A program made the position numbers and the translations under genes. The notes under the pieces are model-generated. The model saw only the letters and a list, made by a program, of their open reading frames with translations. It was not told where the DNA came from and made no database searches. 36,557 bases of DNA from CAZIRF01 sp964541755 (GTDB taxonomy: Bacteria > Spirochaetota > Spirochaetia > Treponematales > Breznakiellaceae), in the NCBI GenBank assembly GCA_964541755.1, contig CAZIRF010000029.1, positions 1 through 36,557 of the forward strand. Reading direction: 5' to 3'. Shown piece by piece: positions 30,670 through 36,557 of this stretch (its first letter is position 1; each line of letters begins with the position of its first letter).

Positions 30670-32009
30670 GGGGTGTTCCCGGCCCGCAGGGCCTGTGCTG
30701 CCTGTCGTTCCGCGCGGCGTTCGCGGTAGTAGGCCGCCCGCGCACTGCCGGGTTCAAAGATGCGTTCCTCGCGCCAGAGGCGCCGGGCCGCTTCGGCGGG
30801 GCTTGCCGCCTCGCCGAGGGCTACAAGGCAGAGGGCCGCGCTTCCGGCGAGTTCCGCATCGCGAATGGCACCGGCCACGAGGGGCTTGTCGAGGATATCG
30901 GCCTTGAGCTGGTTCCAGGTATCGTTTCTTGCCTGGCCCCCGGAGAGCCGGAGCGATGCGACGGGCAAGCCCGCGTCTTCGAGGCGGTCGATGCCCTCGC
31001 GAACGGCGTAGCCCAAGCCCTCGACGAGGGCACGCCCTGCGGCAGCCAGGGGGTTGCATACGGGGCCGGTGCAGGAACCCGCCGCGTCGATGTCCGCGAG
31101 GATGTCGCGGTAGCGGCGCCCGCCTTGCCCGCTCGAGCGGCGGAACTCCTCGAAGCGGGCCCCGGTTGGGGGCAGGATGGCACTGGCATTCGAGTGTGCG
31201 CCGTTCCAGTGGGGAAGGACACGAAGCCCCTTCTTGCCAAGGTGCAATGTGTCGGCACGCTCGCTTGAACAACAGTAATTGAGCCCCTCGGAACTCCCGG
31301 CACGGTCGCAGGCGAGGCCCTCATCCACACAGGCCGTCCCCAGTATGGCCATCATGAAGTCGGGGCCGCTTGCTACAATGGGGATACTGTCTGGCGAACC
31401 GGGGGCGATGGCGCAGGCGCTGCGGGCGGCCGCGGAAAGCTGCCCGACAATGCTGCCGGCGAGGACACAGGGCGGGAAGAGCTTCGGCTCGAGGCCCCGT
31501 GCGGCGATCTGTTTGAGGTTCCAGTACCAGGTTGCGTAGGACTCTGTGGCAAGGCAGGTAAAGGGATCGGCCCCGAGCCGCATCGAGAGCCACTCCTGCG
31601 AAGAGACCAAAAGGCGGGTCGCTGCTGCATCGGCTGCACGCTCTTCGAAATACTGCGATACGGCAGGTAAAAAGAGGGAGGGCCCCCCGATGCCGCGCCA
31701 GCGCAGCTCGACTGCCTCATGCCAGTGGAGGGGGGCGAAGGCCCGGCCATCTTGAGCCAGGGGGACGAGGGTGGGGCCATTCCCGCTTATCGAAATGGCA
31801 AGGACCGCCGTTCCCGGGGCCTTCTCGTACAGTCTGCGAAGCGCACGGTAAAAGCCCTCCTCCCAGGCTGCCGCCGGCAGCGAGGGAGCTTCGCTTGAAG
31901 TGTAGGGGATGCGGGTGCCCGCTATCAGTATACCGTCCGGGGCGACAAAGCCGGCCTTGATCGAGGAGGTCCCGATATCGGCACAGAGGAAGGCGCCCCG
32001 CGTGGTCAT
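30666..32009 (-). CDS. FGGY-family carbohydrate kinase
   Basis: 447 aa. N-terminal ATPase half opens with CADIGTSSIKAGF (phosphate loop 1); the C-terminal half has LRLSGGQARNDTWNQLKADIL (phosphate 2 and adenosine contact) in the FGGY_C fold. ATP-dependent phosphorylation of a sugar or polyol such as xylulose, gluconate or ribulose; the specificity residues are not decisive. Its ATG overlaps the prs stop by 4 bp (ATGA). An in-frame extension to 32132 only shadows prs, so 32009 is the start. With the following HAD phosphatase it could form a kinase/phosphatase pair acting on one sugar. Confidence 0.9.
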   Translation of the reverse strand: MTTRGAFLCADIGTSSIKAGFVAPDGILIAGTRIPYTSSEAPSLPAAAWEEGFYRALRRLYEKAPGTAVLAISISGNGPTLVPLAQDGRAFAPLHWHEAVELRWRGIGGPSLFLPAVSQYFEERAADAAATRLLVSSQEWLSMRLGADPFTCLATESYATWYWNLKQIAARGLEPKLFPPCVLAGSIVGQLSAAARSACAIAPGSPDSIPIVASGPDFMMAILGTACVDEGLACDRAGSSEGLNYCCSSERADTLHLGKKGLRVLPHWNGAHSNASAILPPTGARFEEFRRSSGQGGRRYRDILADIDAAGSCTGPVCNPLAAAGRALVEGLGYAVREGIDRLEDAGLPVASLRLSGGQARNDTWNQLKADILDKPLVAGAIRDAELAGSAALCLVALGEAASPAEAARRLWREERIFEPGSARAAYYRERRAERQAAQALRAGNTP

Positions 32010-33238
32010 TTTTCGGCCAGCATCTTTTCGATAATGCCGCGGTTGTCGAGAATGCTCGAGAGCGAGAGCCCGTGGTGCAGGCGGCTGATTGTCTGGGCGA
32101 AGAGGCCGGTAACGTTGACGCTCACGAACCATTCGCGCTTGAGCAGCTCCTCGTGGTAGACGGCATTTGTCCCGATGATGCGGTGGAACCAGCCCTGCCG
32201 GTAGGCTTCCTCGAAGTGCTCGATGGCCTCGCCGGAGAAAAAGGGCAGGCTGATGGCGCAGATAACGTTCTTCGCGCCCTGTTCGCGCAGGAACTTCATC
32301 GCCTTCAAGAGGGTGCCGCCCGTTCCCAGCATGTCGTCTGCCATAAAGACGGTCTTGCCCTCGACCGTTCCCAAAAGGTTCATGCTCGCGATGTTGTTGT
32401 CGAGGGCGCTTTGCGAGACCTTCGAGTAGTCGCGCTCCTTGTAGAGGAGGGCCAGGGGTTTCTTGAGGCTGGTGGCGTAGAACTTGTTGCGGTCGACCGC
32501 CCCGGTGTCGGGCGAAACGACGGTGAAGTCCTCGCTCTTGATATCGCAGATCTGCAGGAGCTTGCGGATAATCTGGTAACTGGCGTGGAGGTTCTCAAGG
32601 CGCAGGAAGTTGAAGGCGTTTTCGATTTCGCGGGAGTGGATGTCCAAGGTGATGATCCGGTCGACCCCCATGCTCTCGAGTATCTTGCCCAGGCGGCTTG
32701 CGGTGAGCCCCTCACGCCCCTTGCGCTTGTGTTGGCGCGAGTAGGGGTAGACCGGCAGGACAAGGGTCAGGCGCTCTGCCCCGGCCTGTTTGACGGCGTC
32801 GACGGTAACCAGGAGGCTCATGAGGTGGTCGTTGACCGAGAGGACCTTTTTCATTTTGCCGTCGTTGAAGCTGACTTCCTGGTGGTTTTCTACATCCTGG
32901 AAGAGGTAGATGTCCTTGCCGCGGATGGACTCGAGGATCTCCATCTTTATTTCGCCGTTGGCAAACCAGGTAAAGCGCGAGGGCACCTTGAAGGGGGGCG
33001 CCCTGAACTTGGAAACATCTCCGTTTTGGCAATTGGTGGAACTCAGGGAGTCATTGTAGAAGTTGATGCGCTTTACTACTTCCGTGGCCTCCTCGCCATA
33101 GCGTTTGGCCAAAACGGCCGCCTTGTGTTCGAAGCGTTTACGGTAGATGCGGCGCAGGTGGGCGATCACCTCTTCCGCAAAACGCTCACCGCCTGGGCAT
33201 GCCAGGATTGCCAGCTTGGTGGGGTCGGAGTAGTTCAT
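32006..33238 (-). CDS. prs: Ribose-phosphate pyrophosphokinase, long type
   Basis: 410 aa, about 95 longer than classical PRPP synthetase. Makes PRPP from ribose 5-phosphate and ATP for nucleotide, His and NAD synthesis. Catalytic flexible loop YSRQHKRKGREGLTASRL, ITLDIHSREIENAF, VVSPDTGAVDRNKF and the PRPP loop VFMADDMLGTGGT are all present. The extra length is an N-terminal ~70-residue helical region and an insertion before the first core strand. A dedicated regulatory role for these is inferred. No ribosome binding site; TTGACC-17-TAACAA lies just upstream. First of four coupled genes. Confidence 0.9.
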   Translation of the reverse strand: MNYSDPTKLAILACPGGERFAEEVIAHLRRIYRKRFEHKAAVLAKRYGEEATEVVKRINFYNDSLSSTNCQNGDVSKFRAPPFKVPSRFTWFANGEIKMEILESIRGKDIYLFQDVENHQEVSFNDGKMKKVLSVNDHLMSLLVTVDAVKQAGAERLTLVLPVYPYSRQHKRKGREGLTASRLGKILESMGVDRIITLDIHSREIENAFNFLRLENLHASYQIIRKLLQICDIKSEDFTVVSPDTGAVDRNKFYATSLKKPLALLYKERDYSKVSQSALDNNIASMNLLGTVEGKTVFMADDMLGTGGTLLKAMKFLREQGAKNVICAISLPFFSGEAIEHFEEAYRQGWFHRIIGTNAVYHEELLKREWFVSVNVTGLFAQTISRLHHGLSLSSILDNRGIIEKMLAEK

Positions 33239-33247
33239 GTAGGGGTA

Positions 33248-33276
33248 TTGTTACCAATTCGGGGGGTCCGGGTCAA
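33248..33276 (-). promoter_or_regulatory. Promoter of the prs operon
   Basis: Minus strand: TTGACC (33271-33276), 17-bp spacer, TAACAA (33248-33253), 9 nt, ATG at 33238. The -35 overlaps the stop codon of the sensor kinase gene. Near-leaderless: the start site would fall 2-3 nt before the ATG. Confidence 0.5.
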
Positions 33277-35096
33277 GGCTGATGGGCCTCTTCTGCGGTA
33301 TCAGTTTCATCGCAGAAGTGGACGATGCAGTGGAACCCGGGAGGCGGGTCCAGTTGCATGGTCCCCTTGAGTTGGCCGTCCACGAGTATGGCAAGGGTCT
33401 GGAAGCCCAGTTTGCCGTCTCGCTCGAGGTCAAAGCCCGCCGGCAGGCCGACCCCGTCGTCGTGGTAGCCAAGGGTGTAATTTTCGTGGTCGATCTGTTC
33501 GAGGCTTATCCCGATGTGTCCCTTTTCGCGATTCGAGAAGCCGTGGGACACGGAATTGATAACCAGTTCGTTGATGAGTATGCCAAGGGGAACGGCGGTT
33601 TCCAGGGTGATGTGTGCATCGGCAATGTCGAGTACAAAGAGGAGCTCGGTGCGGTCTTGTTCGATATTCTGCTGGATGGAGGCAACCAGCTGTTCGAGGT
33701 AGGGCTTGGCCCGTATGTAGGTGAGCTCGTCGCTGTTGTAGAGCTGGTCATGGACGAGAGACATCGCGTTGATGCGCCCCTTCATGGCCATGAAGGCGAA
33801 ACGGACGGGGCCCTCCTCTTCGCGGTTTCCGTAGAGGTTGAGCAGCGAAGAGATGACCTGCATGTTGTTCTTGGTGCGGTGGTGGAGTTCCCGAAGGAGG
33901 CTGGCACGCTCATTGGCCAGGTTCTGGGCTTCGTGCTCTGCCCTGTTCTTGCGTCGGGAGAACTCGAGGAATACCAGACAGAGGATACCCATGAAGAGGA
34001 AGATCCCCAGAATGAAGAAGGTCTCGCGCCGATAGGCCTGCCAGAGGCTGGGGGGGGGCCCCAGTATGGTGGCATTGGGGGGGAGACGCCTGCGCGCAAT
34101 GTCGTGTTGGACTAGGGCCTCCCAGCTAAAGCCGTAGTATCCGGGGCGCAGTTCTTCGGGATAGGGGGCGGTGAGCTCCCCGGAGAGTATTTTCAGGCTG
34201 ATCTGGGCGGCGCGCATGGCTTGGTCCGAAAAGCTCATGAGGTAGCCGCCGGTAAGCCCGGAATCAAGGTAGCTTTCTGTAATCCCGAATACAGGCACGG
34301 GGGATACCTTGGTAAGCTCAAAGAGGGCATCGCGCGGGTTGAAGCGGGCCCCGGACCTGTCTTCGTAGAAGGAGAGGGCGAGGATTGCCGTGTTTGGCGG
34401 GAGTGCTTGAGCCTCCTCCAGTATTTCATCAAGGCTGTCCCCTTCGAAAAAACGCATGTCAAAGGGGATTGCACCGCTGTCGATAGTCTTTTGTGCGCAA
34501 GACCGGTATACGCGGTCGTTGGGGCCGGATCCGGCGAATACCAGGACTTCCCGGGTCTTGGGCAGAACTTGCGCAATGAGTTCGATGTTGCGCCGGATAT
34601 CGGCTTTTTTGTATACCACGGCGCTGCGGGAGCGCAAATCCGGCGGTATGTCCTTCTCTGTGCTTATCCCGCATAGTACGAGGGGGATGTCGGCGGGCAA
34701 AATCTCGTTGCCGTGTTCGATAAAGGCGTCGAGGGTGGGGTCATCGGTGATTATTGCAAGGTCTATGGGGTGGACGCGGTAGCGTGTGGCCAAAAGGGCC
34801 CGCAGCGACGCTTTGAGCGGGGGGTCGGAAAAGCGCCCGTCTTCGAGGTATTCGGCATAGATGTTGCCGCTCTTGATGCCTGCCGCCATGAGCTCGCGGG
34901 CAATGATACTGTCCATGATGTGGTTTGCGGGAAGGAATACATTGTCCGCATGGAGAATGAGCACGCGGGTGTCCGGCGGAACAGGACCCTTTTGTGCCAT
35001 GAGGGGAAAAATGAGCAGTGCGTGCATGATGAGCGCAATGACCCACCGCTTGGACAGGGCAGGACGCAGCGCATGATGAAAACCTCTTTTGGTCAT
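33273..35096 (-). CDS. HisKA_2 sensor kinase with periplasmic ABC-type binding domain
   Basis: 607 aa. Signal anchor (~16-35), then a ~300-residue periplasmic region laid out like ABC_sub_bind proteins (VLILHADNVFLPANH, LAIITDDPTLDAF, VFGITESYLDSGLTGGYLMSF), one TM helix (~358-378) and a cytoplasmic HisKA_2 domain with ELHHRTKNNMQVISSLLNLY (H405 or H406) plus a compact HATPase (ILINELVINSVSHGF, DDGVGLP). Known: HisKA_2/HWE kinases often lack a conventional G box and signal to atypical regulators. No response regulator is adjacent. A short leader with GGGGA precedes the ATG. The prs operon begins 34 nt downstream. Confidence 0.9.
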   Translation of the reverse strand: MTKRGFHHALRPALSKRWVIALIMHALLIFPLMAQKGPVPPDTRVLILHADNVFLPANHIMDSIIARELMAAGIKSGNIYAEYLEDGRFSDPPLKASLRALLATRYRVHPIDLAIITDDPTLDAFIEHGNEILPADIPLVLCGISTEKDIPPDLRSRSAVVYKKADIRRNIELIAQVLPKTREVLVFAGSGPNDRVYRSCAQKTIDSGAIPFDMRFFEGDSLDEILEEAQALPPNTAILALSFYEDRSGARFNPRDALFELTKVSPVPVFGITESYLDSGLTGGYLMSFSDQAMRAAQISLKILSGELTAPYPEELRPGYYGFSWEALVQHDIARRRLPPNATILGPPPSLWQAYRRETFFILGIFLFMGILCLVFLEFSRRKNRAEHEAQNLANERASLLRELHHRTKNNMQVISSLLNLYGNREEEGPVRFAFMAMKGRINAMSLVHDQLYNSDELTYIRAKPYLEQLVASIQQNIEQDRTELLFVLDIADAHITLETAVPLGILINELVINSVSHGFSNREKGHIGISLEQIDHENYTLGYHDDGVGLPAGFDLERDGKLGFQTLAILVDGQLKGTMQLDPPPGFHCIVHFCDETDTAEEAHQP

Positions 35097-35128
35097 CTGT
35101 CGTCCCCGATATCGAACCTTTACCTATC

Positions 35129-35157
35129 AGTCTTGTCGGGAGTACTGTCATTGTCAA
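35129..35157 (-). promoter_or_regulatory. Candidate promoter of the HisKA_2 kinase gene
   Basis: Minus strand: TTGACA (35152-35157), 17-bp spacer, AAGACT (35129-35134). Leader of about 30 nt, unlike the leaderless set. Confidence 0.4.
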
Positions 35158-35161
35158 ATGT

Positions 35162-35225
35162 ATTCTGTCTACCGGAGGTCTTGCCGGAAGTCGGCTCCCG
35201 CTTAGCGGCCGCTTGACGACAGAAT
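35162..35225. repeat. Long-range inverted repeat after the OmpA-like gene
   Basis: ATTCTGTC (35162-35169) and GACAGAAT (35218-35225) enclosing 48 GC-rich bases. The inner arm overlaps the OmpA-like stop codon. Could fold as a transcript end; no T-tract. Confidence 0.35.
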
Positions 35226-36451
35226 CAATTTTCGAGGAGGACGATCTCGACACGCCTGTTGCGGGCCATGTTTTTTTCGCTGTCGTTGGGGGCGACCGGC
35301 ATGCTGGCCCCATAGCCGCGTACCACAATACGGTCCCGCGAGCGGATGCCTCCGGCGATGAGGTATTCGGCGATGGCCGCCGCGCGCATGCGCGAGAGCT
35401 CGAGCTCCTTGTCGACGGCGCCCGTCGAGGCTGTGTGCCCCTTTATCAGAATGTCCCGGTCTTCGTATTTTCGAAGAATGGCAGCGATGCGGCCCAGCTT
35501 GTCGGTTTCGCCGGGGAGCAGTTCGGTCGTGTTCGCTTTGAATCGAAGATTTTCCATGCTGATGGATACGCCGTCGTCGGTGGCCGTCGCGTTGGTGTCG
35601 TCGAGACCCTGTCGGCGCAGGTCGTCGTTTATCTCGCGCGCGATGCGGTCGCGGTCCATGAAGGCCGCTTCGAGGAAGCGAGCCTCGGCAGTGCCGCGGT
35701 ATTCGATGCTGTTGCCGTCGGAGACTTCGAGGATGAAGCGGAAGGTTTCGGTATAGTGGGGGAACTGGCCGAGCTCGCTGTCCCAGTAGATTACCTGGTC
35801 CGAGGCTCCCATGATGCGTACCGGCCATCGTCCGTTCGAGCTCGCAGGGCGATCCGGTTCGTGGAAGATGCGATACGAGACGAGTATGACATGGAATTCT
35901 TTGCCGTCGACGAGCTCCGGGCCCCGGTACGTGTATTTCGCGCTAAAGGGGATGCGAAAAGGCTCTGCAATGCCGAATCCGTCGCGGAAATCGTGGACCT
36001 CTTCGCCCTCGTGTGTCCAGCTGTCGCCCGCTTTGACGGGGCCTTCGGGGAAAATGGGGACGTTGCGGACAACCGGCATCCAGTACTCTTCGCCGATATC
36101 GTAGCGACCCCGTTCGTCGCGGGTAAATATGGAACGGTATTCGCGTGCCCAGGAAAAACTCTGGCCGCTTGAGTCCTTGCTGCGGTCTGAGGTCTGGAAG
36201 ACACCGTCGAGTACGCCGCTTGAGCCCTTGGTATCCGTCACCGAAAAACTGATGCGGTTGAGAATCTCGGTACTGGTGTAGTAGCGGCGGTTGATGTAGA
36301 TATCTTCATCGACGGTCGAGAGGACACGGTACTTGTCGCCGGTAACATACTTGAAGCGGAACTCTTCGGCCGCCAAGCCGCTACCGGATATGAGCACTCC
36401 CGCTATTAAAACGAGAGAGGCCAAAGCCCGCCTCGCAATACAAGTCTTCAT
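35225..36451 (-). CDS. OmpA-like peptidoglycan-binding protein
   Basis: 408 aa. Signal peptide (~1-28, ending GLAAEE), a ~250-residue beta-rich N-terminal domain not recognised (VTGDKYRVLSTVDED, then EEVHDFRDGF), and a C-terminal OmpA domain (~285-408) with NLRFKANTTELLPGE, LIKGHTASTG, LSRMRAAAIAEYLI, VVRGYGASMPVAPN and ARNRRVEIVLLE. The Asp/Arg pair that grips diaminopimelate in OmpA domains fits the ARNRRVEI segment. Periplasmic or outer-membrane anchored; links envelope to cell wall. Strong ribosome binding site GAGGGGGG. Monocistronic in appearance. Confidence 0.92.
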   Translation of the reverse strand: MKTCIARRALASLVLIAGVLISGSGLAAEEFRFKYVTGDKYRVLSTVDEDIYINRRYYTSTEILNRISFSVTDTKGSSGVLDGVFQTSDRSKDSSGQSFSWAREYRSIFTRDERGRYDIGEEYWMPVVRNVPIFPEGPVKAGDSWTHEGEEVHDFRDGFGIAEPFRIPFSAKYTYRGPELVDGKEFHVILVSYRIFHEPDRPASSNGRWPVRIMGASDQVIYWDSELGQFPHYTETFRFILEVSDGNSIEYRGTAEARFLEAAFMDRDRIAREINDDLRRQGLDDTNATATDDGVSISMENLRFKANTTELLPGETDKLGRIAAILRKYEDRDILIKGHTASTGAVDKELELSRMRAAAIAEYLIAGGIRSRDRIVVRGYGASMPVAPNDSEKNMARNRRVEIVLLEN

Positions 36452-36531
36452 TATAATCCCCCCTCAAAGTATCGGTTGCCGAGAGGCCAAGCTTGACTTT
36501 TCCCTCCAAATCGGCCATAAATACCCCAATC

Positions 36532-36557
36532 GGGCCTATAGCTCAGTTGGTTAGAGC
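36532..36557 (+). tRNA. tRNA-Ile (5' part only)
   Basis: The acceptor strand GGGCCTA, the two-base linker TA and the D-arm (GCTC, AGTTGGTTA loop, GAGC) match the start of bacterial tRNA-Ile(GAT). The window ends before the anticodon, so isotype is inferred. Confidence 0.75.

Noticed and set aside
31921..31932. Possible seventh copy of the dispersed motif (GCTATCAG)
   Set aside because: Only 7-8 core bases match and the upstream GCGGG box is off by one base.
1..36557. CRISPR array, prophage, insertion sequence or toxin-antitoxin system
   Set aside because: No regularly spaced repeats, transposase, integrase or phage structural motifs in any gene read; no toxin-antitoxin pair recognised.

Overview
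The window looks like chromosomal DNA of a high-GC spirochaete (Treponema/Spirochaeta relatives). This rests on the mix of families, not on a marker gene: a 410-residue PRPP synthetase-like protein, a lipoprotein MsrB-MsrA fusion, an hflX gene coupled to a FliL-like gene, a DbpA RNA-binding domain without a helicase, and a short alpha-glucan phosphorylase. I found no phage genes, transposases or CRISPR arrays. Coding density is very high, and only one gap exceeds 300 bases (27304-27655).

Layout. 68-7584: a large propeller-sensor histidine kinase, convergent with an M29-type aminopeptidase, then rsmE, a HExxH zincin and a secreted protein of unknown function. 7709-13235: a six-TM chemoreceptor, a convergent queuosine-precursor transporter, a VWA-domain membrane protein, a UPF0158-GNAT fusion and the DbpA-domain protein. 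13284-17312: an unknown four-TM protein divergent from an MBL hydrolase, a Na/Pi cotransporter-PhoU protein and a YfcE-type phosphoesterase. 17448-22807, minus strand: a membrane protein / ECF sigma / zinc anti-sigma unit, then glgP and eno. 22961-28810: a small lipoprotein, nadE, hflX with its FliL-like partner, and msrAB behind a structured leader. 28883-36451, minus strand: an OmpA-like protein, an HWE/HisKA_2 sensor kinase, and a tight prs / FGGY kinase / HAD phosphatase / lipid kinase operon joined by three 4-bp overlaps. The window ends inside a tRNA-Ile.

Three things stand out beyond the genes. First, a bipartite motif, C[GC]CGG-N5-ACTATCAGCC[TG]T, occurs six times at fixed internal spacing, in unrelated genes and on both strands, about once per 6 kb. 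It behaves like a genome-wide signal (uptake, recombination or organisation site) rather than gene content. Second, many genes have no Shine-Dalgarno sequence but carry a sigma-70 promoter whose -10 box ends only 5-10 nt before the ATG (for example TTGACA-17-TAGCAT-6-ATG for glgP). This predicts extensive leaderless or near-leaderless transcription, alongside genes with normal leaders and strong ribosome binding sites. Third, the leader upstream of msrAB contains mutually exclusive GC-rich helices resembling an attenuator or an undescribed RNA.

Most genes are central metabolism, sensing or envelope functions. The only obvious regulatory cassette is the coupled sigma/anti-sigma unit. The Na/Pi transporter promoter is covered by a perfect dyad that looks like an operator.
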